A stretch of DNA of 16,663 bases from an uncultured Acidimicrobiaceae bacterium. GTDB lineage: Bacteria; Actinomycetota; Acidimicrobiia; Acidimicrobiales; RAAP-2. Of the stretch, positions 1-6,386 are shown in pieces; position 1 is the first letter of the stretch, and each line of letters starts with the position of its first letter. The notes below the pieces were generated by a model. It saw nothing but the letters and a program-made list of their open reading frames with translations. It was not told the origin of the DNA and did not search any database. The position numbers and the translations under genes were made by a program. The stretch is taken from assembly GCA_937894805.1 (NCBI GenBank), contig CALAYR010000151.1, positions 1 through 16,663 of the forward strand, in the 5' to 3' direction.

Positions 1-1260
1 CGCTATCTCATGTGTGTGCACGTCGTTGACGGTGCAACGCATATTGCCACGATGGAAGGACGCTCGCTCGTCGAGTACCGCGTCGCCCGTGAGGCCGATG
101 AAACACTGCAGATCGACGGCAACATCTACGTGGGACGCGTGCAAAACGTGCTCCCCGGTATGGAGTTGGCCTTCGTTGACATTGGCATCCCTAAGAACGC
201 CGTCCTGTACAAGAACGACGTGACCTTCGAGAGCGACGAAGTCGAAGCGAAGCCTACGAACGACGCGAAGATTGAGGACATGCTGAAGGCCGGACAGACG
301 GTCTTGTGTCAGGTCACCAAGAACGCCATCGGTGCCAAGGGCGCCCGTTTGACCCAGGACGTCTCGTTGCCCGGTCGGTTTGCGGTGCTGGTGCCGAACT
401 CATCGACAATCGGTATCTCGAAGCGTCTCGGAGATGGCGAGCGCCGTCGCCTCCGTAAGGTCATTGACGAGGTCAAGCCAGCGCAACACGGCATTATCGT
501 TCGTACTGCGGCTGAAGGCGTCTCCAGCGAAGACCTGGCCCGCGACGTGAAGTCCCTCGCCGAGAAGTGGGAGGCCATCGAAACCGAAGCGAAGAAGTCG
601 CCGCAACCCCGCTTGGTCTATCGCGACTTGGATATGGCCGTTCGGCTACTTCGCGAAGAGCTCAACGATGACTACCGTGCCGTGCTGATTGACGACAGGG
701 AGCTCTTCGAAAAGGTTCGCGAGTACGTCACGGCCGTGAACCCCGAGTTGGCGGACCGCGTGGAGTTCTACGAGAAGGGGACCGAAGAGCTCCCACTCTT
801 TGAGCGCTACTTTGTCCACGAACAGCTGCACCGGGCGTTAGACCGCAAGGTTTTCCTTCCCTCCGGTGGATCGCTCATCATCGAGCGCACCGAGGCGCTG
901 ACCGTGGTTGACGTCAACACTGGTAAGAACGTGGGTTCGACCAATCTCGAAGAGACTGTGTTCCGGAACAACCTTGAGGCCGCTGAAGAGGTCGCTCGTC
1001 AGCTCCGACTACGCGACATTGGCGGAATCATTGTCATTGACTTCATCGATATGGAGATCAAGTCCAACCGTGAGGCTGTGGCCTCGGCACTTCGTCAGGC
1101 CCTCTCTCGGGACAAGACCCGTACTCAAGTCTTTGACATCTCTGAGCTCGGCTTGATCGAAATGACCCGAAAGCGTGTAAACGAAGGGCTTTTGGAGTCG
1201 GTTTCGAGCACCTGTGCGGTCTGTGATGGCCGTGGTTTCGTCCTCTCGGCCGGTCTCTAG
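1..1260 (+). CDS. rne: Ribonuclease E/G family endoribonuclease (5'-partial)
   Basis: Endoribonuclease that cleaves single-stranded, AU-rich RNA in rRNA maturation and mRNA decay. The frame is open to the window edge. The residues before the first ATG (position 10) already align with the usual beginning of the catalytic region, so I treat it as truncated upstream. Counting from that ATG, an S1-like RNA-binding part covers about residues 35-120 (motif GRVQNVLPGME). The DNase I-like catalytic core carries DVNTGKN (Asp301, Asn303) and IDFIDM (Asp344), the metal-binding acidic residues of RNase E. A Zn-link CAVC at 402-405 follows, and the protein ends only 11 residues later. It therefore lacks both the RNase G small domain and the long RNase E scaffold tail, although an N-terminal extension may lie outside the window. 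It sits directly upstream of rplU-rpmA, as I recall for actinobacteria. Family assignment is secure; E versus G is not decided. Confidence 0.95.
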   Translation, partial: RYLMCVHVVDGATHIATMEGRSLVEYRVAREADETLQIDGNIYVGRVQNVLPGMELAFVDIGIPKNAVLYKNDVTFESDEVEAKPTNDAKIEDMLKAGQTVLCQVTKNAIGAKGARLTQDVSLPGRFAVLVPNSSTIGISKRLGDGERRRLRKVIDEVKPAQHGIIVRTAAEGVSSEDLARDVKSLAEKWEAIETEAKKSPQPRLVYRDLDMAVRLLREELNDDYRAVLIDDRELFEKVREYVTAVNPELADRVEFYEKGTEELPLFERYFVHEQLHRALDRKVFLPSGGSLIIERTEALTVVDVNTGKNVGSTNLEETVFRNNLEAAEEVARQLRLRDIGGIIVIDFIDMEIKSNREAVASALRQALSRDKTRTQVFDISELGLIEMTRKRVNEGLLESVSSTCAVCDGRGFVLSAGL

Positions 1261-1292
1261 GGTCGTCGGAAGGTGCCAACCTTTTTTTCGGC

Positions 1293-1298
1293 TATCAT
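1293..1298 (+). promoter_or_regulatory. Putative -10 element of rplU-rpmA
   Basis: TATCAT lies 9 nt before the rplU ATG and fits the actinobacterial TAnnnT consensus. Transcription would begin about 2-3 nt before the start codon, and no convincing Shine-Dalgarno sequence precedes the ATG. The same arrangement recurs at most other first genes here. I see no clear -35 hexamer. Confidence 0.5.
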
Positions 1299-1307
1299 TA
1301 AAGAACT

Positions 1308-1616
1308 ATGTACGCCGTAATTCGCACCGGAACGTCTCAAGAACGCGTCGCTGAAGGTCAGGTCGTTCGCGTCGACCTGCGCAGCGAAGCCTTGGGTTCG
1401 TCAATTGAGTTTCAGCCTGTCCTCGTCGTTGACGGTGACAAGGTGTTGGCCGGACCAGCTCTGAAGGGCGCCACGGTAACGGGCACCCTCCTGGGCGAGG
1501 AAAAGGGACCCAAAATCAACGCTTTGACCTACAAGGCCAAGGCCAACCAGCGCAAGCGCTGGGGACACCGTCAGCACTACTCGACGGTGGAAATCACCAA
1601 GATCTCAACCAAGTAA
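1308..1616 (+). CDS. rplU: 50S ribosomal protein L21
   Basis: Large-subunit ribosomal protein that binds 23S rRNA. The 102-residue product is the normal length. It has the family opening MYAVIRTG, a central beta domain, and the lysine/arginine-rich C-terminal signature KRWGHRQHYSTVEITKI around residues 83-99. It is followed after 12 nt by rpmA, the invariant partner gene. No good ribosome binding site precedes the ATG, and a TATCAT hexamer is 9 nt upstream, so its mRNA may be nearly leaderless. Confidence 0.98.
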   Translation: MYAVIRTGTSQERVAEGQVVRVDLRSEALGSSIEFQPVLVVDGDKVLAGPALKGATVTGTLLGEEKGPKINALTYKAKANQRKRWGHRQHYSTVEITKISTK

Positions 1617-1628
1617 GGGGATTGGCTC

Positions 1629-1880
1629 ATGTCAAAGACCAAAGGTGGCGGTTCAACTCGAAACGGTCGCGATTCAAATGCCCAGCGCCTCGGCGTCAAG
1701 GCTTTTGATGGCACGGCTGTAACAACCGGCTCAATCATCATTCGTCAGCGCGGTACCGCGTTCCACCCAGGCCGCAACGTCGGCATTGGCAAGGATGACA
1801 CCTTGTTTGCCCTTGCTCCAGGCAAGGTCAAGTTTGGGTTCCGTGGTGGTCGCAAGCTCGTGGACATCATTGCTGAATAA
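1629..1880 (+). CDS. rpmA: 50S ribosomal protein L27
   Basis: Large-subunit protein whose N-terminal tail reaches the peptidyl transferase centre. The 83-residue product shows the L27 signature KGGGSTRNGRDSNAQRLGVK near the N terminus and RQRGTAFHPGRNVGIGKD at about 39-56. There is no cleavable N-terminal extension of the Firmicutes type. A strong Shine-Dalgarno AAGGGGA (1615-1621) ends 7 nt before the ATG, in contrast to the apparently leaderless rplU upstream. This fits an internal operon gene. Two hairpin terminators follow. Confidence 0.98.
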   Translation: MSKTKGGGSTRNGRDSNAQRLGVKAFDGTAVTTGSIIIRQRGTAFHPGRNVGIGKDDTLFALAPGKVKFGFRGGRKLVDIIAE

Positions 1881-1916
1881 CCTCCGTTGAACTCTGTTCA
1901 ACTTTTCTCCTAAAGA

Positions 1917-1956
1917 AAAGCAAATCCCCCGGGCGAAGGCCCGGGGGATTTGCTTT
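1917..1956. terminator. Hairpin terminator, distal for hup (minus strand)
   Basis: A perfect 18-bp stem (arms 1917-1934 and 1939-1956) closes on a GAAG loop, with nine consecutive G/C pairs at the tip. On the minus strand the stem is followed by a T-rich run (cttttctttagg), so it is well placed as the final terminator of the leftward hup gene. It can also act on rplU-rpmA from the left. Its core is the reverse complement of the next hairpin. Confidence 0.85.
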
Positions 1957-1990
1957 GGAGGCAGTCTCGCTCATTGCTGATCAGAAAAGT

Positions 1991-2022
1991 AAAAACCCCC
2001 GGGCCTTCGCCCGGGGGTTTTT
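1991..2022. terminator. Hairpin terminator, distal for rplU-rpmA (plus strand)
   Basis: A perfect 14-bp stem (arms 1991-2004 and 2009-2022) closes on a CTTC loop. Its right arm ends in TTTTT, giving a classical intrinsic terminator on the plus strand for rplU-rpmA. On the minus strand it would be the first terminator met after hup. Confidence 0.88.
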
Positions 2023-2049
2023 CAGTCTGTTTAGAGACCTTGAGGGTGC

Positions 2050-2337
2050 TTAACCCTTGATTGCCTTCTTGAAGGCGGCACCTACAGAAACCTTTGGTAC
2101 GGAAGCGGCCTTCACCTGGATGGCCTCACCCGTCTGGGGGTTACGGGCGGTACGAGCAGCGCGCTCGCGCTTTTCGAACGAGATGAAACCAGTCAAGGTC
2201 ACCTTGTTACCCTTTTTCACCTGTGTGGTGACGATGTCTTCGAATGCGCTCAAAAAAGCACCCGTGTCAGCCTTCGTTTGGCCAGTGGCCGCAGCGAGAG
2301 CTTCGACGAACTCGGTCTTATTCATAGAACCAGCCAT
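2050..2337 (-). CDS. hup: HU family nucleoid DNA-binding protein
   Basis: Small histone-like protein that binds and bends DNA non-specifically as a dimer. The 95-residue product has the HU helical dimerisation half (NKTEFVEALAAATGQ at 6-20), the beta-strand turn GFISFEKRERA (50-60) and the arm motif ARNPQTGE (64-71). The arm contains the proline that intercalates DNA (Pro67). It ends in KKAIKG and lacks the long lysine/alanine tail of mycobacterial HupB. A strong AAGGAG (2344-2349) lies 6 nt before the ATG at 2337, supporting MAGSM as the N terminus rather than the internal MNKTEF. This is the one monocistronic gene here with a clear leader. It faces rplU-rpmA with the two terminators between. 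Confidence 0.96.
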   Translation of the reverse strand: MAGSMNKTEFVEALAAATGQTKADTGAFLSAFEDIVTTQVKKGNKVTLTGFISFEKRERAARTARNPQTGEAIQVKAASVPKVSVGAAFKKAIKG

Positions 2338-2373
2338 CGCAATCTCCTTACCTTTTCGTGGTTTTCGACCGGG

Positions 2374-2379
2374 TGTATC
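2374..2379 (-). promoter_or_regulatory. Possible extended -10 of hup
   Basis: On the minus strand TG-G-GATACA resembles an extended -10 (TGn plus hexamer). It would start transcription about 30 nt before the hup ATG, leaving room for the Shine-Dalgarno site. No good -35 is visible. This is a tentative assignment. Confidence 0.3.
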
Positions 2380-2407
2380 CCAGTCACCGAGGTAATACTT
2401 ACCCCGA

Positions 2408-2471
2408 TTTTGGGGCTTTTGGTGGATTTCGCCGGTGTTTTTCCGGATTTTTTCTGGGTTCTTTTCATTTT
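2408..2471. promoter_or_regulatory. Phased T-tracts (predicted curved DNA) upstream of hup
   Basis: T-runs occur at 2408-2411, 2417-2420, 2427-2429, 2438-2442, 2448-2453, 2459-2465 (one C) and 2468-2471. The first five centres are on average about 10.3 bp apart, close to the helical repeat, so intrinsic curvature is expected. The region lies about 70-135 bp upstream of the hup start, within the 201-bp gap shared with the divergent aminotransferase gene. It could act as an UP-like element or an HU/NAP binding site. Confidence 0.45.
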
Positions 2472-2525
2472 ACCTAGTCAGAGGGGGTGTTGCCGATGCT
2501 CCCAGCGTCAGAGAAATTGGTGACG

Positions 2526-2531
2526 TAGCCT
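2526..2531 (+). promoter_or_regulatory. Putative -10 element of the aminotransferase gene
   Basis: TAGCCT, 7 nt before the ATG at 2539. No Shine-Dalgarno lies between them, so the transcript probably begins at or next to the start codon. Confidence 0.5.
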
Positions 2532-2538
2532 GAATTTC

Positions 2539-3903
2539 ATGCAAAACCCCCCTCGCCAACGTCTCCTCGAACTTCTTGCTGAAGAGCGAAATGCCTACCG
2601 TGCCGCCAATCCCTTGAGTTTGGCCCAGTATGAGGCGGCCGACCACCTCTTTGCCCGCGTACCCATGACGTGGATGAATAAATGGGCCGGAGGCTTCCCC
2701 TTGGCGTTGCAAGAGGCGCATGGAGCCCACGTGGTCGATCTGGACGGCCACACGCTGATCGACTTCGCCCTCGGTGACACCGGAGCCTTTGCGGGCCACT
2801 CGCCCGAACCGCTGGCGCGTGCCGTGCAACACCGGATAGCCACCCTGGGAGGAGTCACGACGATGATGCCAACTGAGGATGCCGAGTGGGTGGCCGCCGA
2901 GATGACTCGTCGATTTGGTCTTCCCCAGTGGTCATTCACCCTTTCGGCAACTGATGCCAACCGTTGGCTGTTGCGACTCGTGCGCCTTGCGACGGGCCGG
3001 CCGAAAATCTTGGTCTTCTCCTACTCCTATCACGGCAGTGTCGACGAGACCTTCGTCGTGGTCGGCCCTAACGGCGAGGCCGTCTCACGACCCGGCAATG
3101 TCGCTCCAGCCGTTGACCCCAGCACTACGACCCGGGTCGTCGAGTTCAACGATGTCGAAGGTCTGCGACGAGAACTGGCTCACGGCGACGTAGCGGCCGT
3201 TCTGACCGAGCCAGCCCTTACCAACATTGGCATAGTGCTGCCGGAGCCGGGATTTCTGGAGGGTGTGCGCCAAGCGTGCGACGACACCGGCACTCTGCTC
3301 ATTATCGATGAGACCCACACCTTCTCGGCCGGTCCCGGGGGAGCGACGCGATCGATGAACCTGCGTCCGGACGCGATCACGATCGGTAAGTCGTTGGGCG
3401 GAGGGGTGCCCTGTGGCGCTTACGGTCTCAGCGCCGAACTGGCGCAACGGGTGCAGGCCAAAGTCTCTTCGGGCGCCGACATCGTCGACGTGGGAGGTGT
3501 TGGTGGGACTCTGGCCGGCAACGCCCTCTCCTTGGCGGCGATGAGGGCCGTTTTGGGCGAGGTGCTGACTGATGACGCATTCCCCGCCATGATCACTCTG
3601 GCCACCGAGTTCACGGCCGGTGTCCAGGCCACCATTGACCGCTACCAACTGGCGTGGTCCGTTTCCCAACTCGGGACGCGCTGTGAGTATCGATTTGCCA
3701 ACCCGGCCCCCACCAGCGGGGGTGCATCGGCCGAGAGCTATGACGCCGAACTCGAGGACTACCTCCATCTGTCCTGCGTCAATCGCGGCGTCTTGTTGAC
3801 GCCCTTCCACAACATGGCCTTGATGTGTCCGGCAACGACGCTGGCTGACGTGCACCGTCACCACGAGGTCTTTGCCGAGGTGGTGGGAGCGCTCTTTACT
3901 TGA
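2539..3903 (+). CDS. Class III PLP-dependent aminotransferase (glutamate-1-semialdehyde aminomutase-like)
   Basis: Cytosolic fold-type I PLP enzyme of the class III aminotransferase / glutamate-1-semialdehyde aminomutase group. Visible motifs are the phosphate-binding SATDANRW (136-143, in place of the usual SGTEA), the aromatic-His pair SYHG (163-166) that stacks on PLP, IIDETHTF (255-262) with Asp257 contacting the ring nitrogen, and TIGKSLGGGVPCGAYG (281-296) with the Schiff-base Lys284. At 454 residues it is about 20-30 longer than HemL. The extra part is an N-terminal segment with tryptophans at 45 and 49. No heme gene is adjacent, so I do not call it hemL; the amino donor and acceptor are unknown. 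It appears to be a single-gene unit between hup and obg, a position where I do not expect it in the usual actinobacterial order. The family is certain, the substrate is not. Confidence 0.85.
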   Translation: MQNPPRQRLLELLAEERNAYRAANPLSLAQYEAADHLFARVPMTWMNKWAGGFPLALQEAHGAHVVDLDGHTLIDFALGDTGAFAGHSPEPLARAVQHRIATLGGVTTMMPTEDAEWVAAEMTRRFGLPQWSFTLSATDANRWLLRLVRLATGRPKILVFSYSYHGSVDETFVVVGPNGEAVSRPGNVAPAVDPSTTTRVVEFNDVEGLRRELAHGDVAAVLTEPALTNIGIVLPEPGFLEGVRQACDDTGTLLIIDETHTFSAGPGGATRSMNLRPDAITIGKSLGGGVPCGAYGLSAELAQRVQAKVSSGADIVDVGGVGGTLAGNALSLAAMRAVLGEVLTDDAFPAMITLATEFTAGVQATIDRYQLAWSVSQLGTRCEYRFANPAPTSGGASAESYDAELEDYLHLSCVNRGVLLTPFHNMALMCPATTLADVHRHHEVFAEVVGALFT

Positions 3904-3914
3904 GTTGGCTCAAG
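3899..3914. repeat. Short inverted repeat in front of obg
   Basis: CTTGAG-TTGG-CTCAAG is a perfect 6-bp inverted repeat with a 4-nt spacer. It spans the aminotransferase stop codon and lies just upstream of the obg -10. It could be an operator-like site or a weak hairpin terminator; there is no T-run. Confidence 0.35.
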
Positions 3915-3919
3915 GTTCG

Positions 3920-3925
3920 TAGAAT
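3920..3925 (+). promoter_or_regulatory. Putative -10 element of obg
   Basis: TAGAAT, exactly 6 nt before the obg ATG at 3932, predicts a leaderless mRNA starting at the A of ATG. This is one of the best matches to the actinobacterial -10 in the window. Confidence 0.6.
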
Positions 3926-3931
3926 GGTCTC

Positions 3932-5305
3932 ATGTCGGCCTTCGTAGATTCGGCGCAGCTGCACGCCAAGGCCGGAGACGGTGGCGCAGGATGCGTAAGT
4001 TTTCGCCGTGAGGCCCACGTGGCCAAGGGCGGTCCCGACGGCGGTGACGGTGGCCGGGGCGGTGACGTCTGGCTCGTAGCCGACCACAATCAGGCCTCAT
4101 TACTCGGTTTTCGCGACCACCCCTTCCATCGGGCGACCGACGGTGAGAACGGGACCTCGAAGCGTCAACACGGTTCCGGCGGCAAGGACATCTACGTCAA
4201 GGTGCCCATTGGAACCGTTGTCACCACCATGGATGGCGAAGTCATCGTGGACCTGGCCGGTCCTGGTGACACCTGGCGGGCCGCCGAAGGTGGCATGGGT
4301 GGCCAAGGTAACAATCGCTTTCTTTCGAACCAGCGACGCGCTCCCGCCTTTGCCGAACAGGGCGAGTACGGCGAAGAGCGCTGGTACAACTTGGAGCTCA
4401 AACTTCGGGCCGACGTCGCGTTGATCGGTTTCCCGAATGTGGGCAAGACCACTCTGATTTCGCAGATCTCCAAGGCCCGGCCCAAGATTGCCGACTACCC
4501 CTTCACCACGCTGGTGCCGAACCTCGGCGTTGTGCGTTACGGAGCCCGCCCCGACCGCTCCGACGGCGGAACTGAATTTGTGGTGGCCGACATTCCAGGT
4601 CTTATCGAAGGCGCCGCCGAGGGCCGTGGGCTAGGCCACGACTTCCTCAAGCATGTGGAGTACGCCCGAGTTCTCTGCGTCATGTTGGACATGGCGCCGG
4701 ACGTTGTTATCTCGCCGGAAGAGCAGCTCCGGGTTTTACTTCGTGAGCTTGGCGACTACCAGCCCGACATGTTGGATCGACCTCGCATCATCGTGGGTTC
4801 GCGCGCCGACCTCGGTCCTGATACGGAGCTGCCCGAAGGCGTCCTGCCACTCTCCTCGGTGACCCGAGAAGGTATTCCGGCACTCGTCTCCAAGATGGCC
4901 GAACTTGTCGACAGCGCCCGCCGCGACGAAAAGCAGCGGGCCAGTCACGAAGTTGTGGTGCACCGTCCCGTTGTCGAAACCGTGCGGGTTGAGCGAATGC
5001 GGCCGAACGAGTGGGAAGTGGTCGGGCGCCCCGCGCTACGAGCCGTTCGTTTTCAAGACCTCACGAACGACGAAGCGTTGGCCGAAGTGGTCCGTCGTTT
5101 GAAGGACCTGGGCGTCGACCGTCTCTTGAATCGTGCCGGCGCCGTTGACGGTGACCAGGTGACCGTGGGTCAGCTCTCGTTTGAATGGTTCCGTGACGCC
5201 GCGACCTCCGGGCTGGACCGAGGGGATCACCACCGCGCCACCCGCCGCGAGCGCCTCGCCCGACAGGGGAAATTGAATGAACACGACGATTTCGACGATG
5301 AGTGA
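3932..5305 (+). CDS. obg: Obg/CgtA family GTPase
   Basis: Essential ribosome-associated GTPase involved in 50S assembly and stringent responses. It has 457 residues with three domains. The glycine-rich Obg fold is at about 3-159 (GDGGAG, GGPDGGDGGRGG). The G domain has the P-loop GFPNVGKT (166-173), switch residues DYPFTT (188-193) and the G3 motif DIPGLIEGA (220-228). The OCT domain is at about 345-420 and ends GDQVTVGQLSFEWF. The guanine-specificity G4 motif, normally NKxD, reads SRAD (290-293): Ser and Arg replace Asn and Lys while the Asp is kept. The G5 position reads LSSVT. No Shine-Dalgarno precedes the ATG, and a TAGAAT hexamer 6 nt upstream suggests leaderless transcription. Its end overlaps proB by 29 nt. 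Confidence 0.97.
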   Translation: MSAFVDSAQLHAKAGDGGAGCVSFRREAHVAKGGPDGGDGGRGGDVWLVADHNQASLLGFRDHPFHRATDGENGTSKRQHGSGGKDIYVKVPIGTVVTTMDGEVIVDLAGPGDTWRAAEGGMGGQGNNRFLSNQRRAPAFAEQGEYGEERWYNLELKLRADVALIGFPNVGKTTLISQISKARPKIADYPFTTLVPNLGVVRYGARPDRSDGGTEFVVADIPGLIEGAAEGRGLGHDFLKHVEYARVLCVMLDMAPDVVISPEEQLRVLLRELGDYQPDMLDRPRIIVGSRADLGPDTELPEGVLPLSSVTREGIPALVSKMAELVDSARRDEKQRASHEVVVHRPVVETVRVERMRPNEWEVVGRPALRAVRFQDLTNDEALAEVVRRLKDLGVDRLLNRAGAVDGDQVTVGQLSFEWFRDAATSGLDRGDHHRATRRERLARQGKLNEHDDFDDE

Positions 5306-6356
5306 TGTCGTTGTTATAAAGATTGGTACTTCGTCGGTTACGACGAAGGAGGGCCGCATCGATGTGGAGGTGCTGGCCAACGTCGCCGTTGGCATCACGC
5401 AGCATCTCCTTAGTGGTGGTCGCGTGGTTCTTGTCACTTCGGGTGCGATAACGGCCGGCTGGGCCGCCGTTGGTCGCGGGGCCGCCCGCCCGACTGACGC
5501 CCAGACGCTCCAGGCCGTATCGGCCGTAGGTCAGCCACTCTTGATGGACGCCTGGCGCGGCGTCTTCGCCGAGCACAACCTGCCCGTCGGACAGGTGCTC
5601 TTGGCTCCTCACGACTTTGCTGATCGTTCGCAGTATCTCCATGCCCGAGGCACCATTGAGGCCCTATGGAGTCTCGGCATTGTGCCCATCGTGAATGAGA
5701 ACGACGCGGTGGCCGACGAAGAAATTCGCTACGGCGACAATGATCGCCTCGCCGCGCTGGTCGCCAACTTGGTCGGGGCGACTCGGCTCATTTTGCTCAC
5801 TGATACCCCCGGACTACTGACGAGTGATCCCCGATTGGATCCCAACGCCACGCTGATTGCCGAAGTGCAGACGCTCGACGATGAAATAACCTCCGCCGCC
5901 TCAGGTTCGACGTCTGGCGTCGGTTCGGGGGGCATGGCATCCAAGGTGGCCGCGGCCCGCATGGCGCAGTGGTCCGGCGTTACGACGGTGATTGCTCCAG
6001 CCCGCGAGGACCACGTAGTGGAGCGCGTCCTCAGCGAAGAGATTGGACTGGGCACCATTGTGCGGCCGCGTAGCGAGCGGCTCAGTGCGCGAAAGGCGTG
6101 GATCGCTTTCGCCCTCCCCACCAAGGGGTCGCTCGTGGTCAACTCGGGTGCGGCTGAGGCGCTTGAGCGCGACGGCCGCAGCCTGCTCGCCGTCGGCGTC
6201 GTGAAGACCACGGGGCAGTTCGCAGCCGGGGAGGCCGTTGAGCTGTATTCCGAAGCCGGACGCCTCATTGCCAAAGGCGTCGTTCGTGTGAGTCACGACG
6301 CCATAGGCGAAGCCGATGTCGTCGTACATCGAGACGAACTGGTTGTGCTGGTCTAG
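5277..6356 (+). CDS. proB: Glutamate 5-kinase
   Basis: First enzyme of proline synthesis, phosphorylating glutamate with ATP. The 359-residue protein has the amino acid kinase start KIGTSS (15-20), VLVTSGAITAG (51-61), the substrate loop NENDAV (140-145), GDNDRLAA (153-160), LTDTPGL (174-180) and GSGGMASK (216-223). A C-terminal PUA domain covers about 275-355, the long form of the enzyme. The ATG at 5277 has AGGGGA (5265-5270) 6 nt upstream and overlaps obg by 29 nt. An internal ATG at 5298 would start nearer the conserved region with an 8-nt overlap but has no ribosome binding site, so I prefer 5277. It is translationally embedded with obg and followed after 30 nt by proA. Confidence 0.97.
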   Translation: MNTTISTMSDVVVIKIGTSSVTTKEGRIDVEVLANVAVGITQHLLSGGRVVLVTSGAITAGWAAVGRGAARPTDAQTLQAVSAVGQPLLMDAWRGVFAEHNLPVGQVLLAPHDFADRSQYLHARGTIEALWSLGIVPIVNENDAVADEEIRYGDNDRLAALVANLVGATRLILLTDTPGLLTSDPRLDPNATLIAEVQTLDDEITSAASGSTSGVGSGGMASKVAAARMAQWSGVTTVIAPAREDHVVERVLSEEIGLGTIVRPRSERLSARKAWIAFALPTKGSLVVNSGAAEALERDGRSLLAVGVVKTTGQFAAGEAVELYSEAGRLIAKGVVRVSHDAIGEADVVVHRDELVVLV

Positions 6357-6358
6357 GG

Positions 6359-6378
6359 CGTAGTCGGCCTTGGCTACG
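6359..6378. repeat. Inverted repeat overlapping the proA promoter
   Basis: CGTAGTC-GGCCTT-GGCTACG forms a 7-bp stem (one T-G wobble) with a 6-nt loop. Its right arm overlaps the putative proA -10. It could be an operator or an attenuating hairpin at the proB-proA junction; there is no T-run. Confidence 0.35.
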
Positions 6379-6380
6379 CT
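6375..6380 (+). promoter_or_regulatory. Putative -10 element of proA
   Basis: TACGCT, exactly 6 nt before the proA ATG, with no Shine-Dalgarno between. It predicts a leaderless proA transcript internal to the obg-proB-proA block. The identical hexamer with identical spacing precedes the DAHP synthase gene. Confidence 0.5.
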
Positions 6381-6386
6381 AAAACA

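Noticed and set aside
3085..3864. Long minus-strand open frame (259 codons) opposite the aminotransferase gene
   Set aside because: It lies wholly antisense to a clear PLP enzyme. Its composition is His/Arg/Gly-rich with no recognisable motif, typical of a shadow frame in GC-rich DNA.
2539..3903. Naming the aminotransferase hemL
   Set aside because: The phosphate-binding motif differs, there is extra N-terminal sequence, and no tetrapyrrole genes are nearby.
5061..5642. Minus-strand frame (193 codons) opposite the end of obg and the start of proB
   Set aside because: A shadow of two certain genes with an Arg/Gly-rich low-information product.
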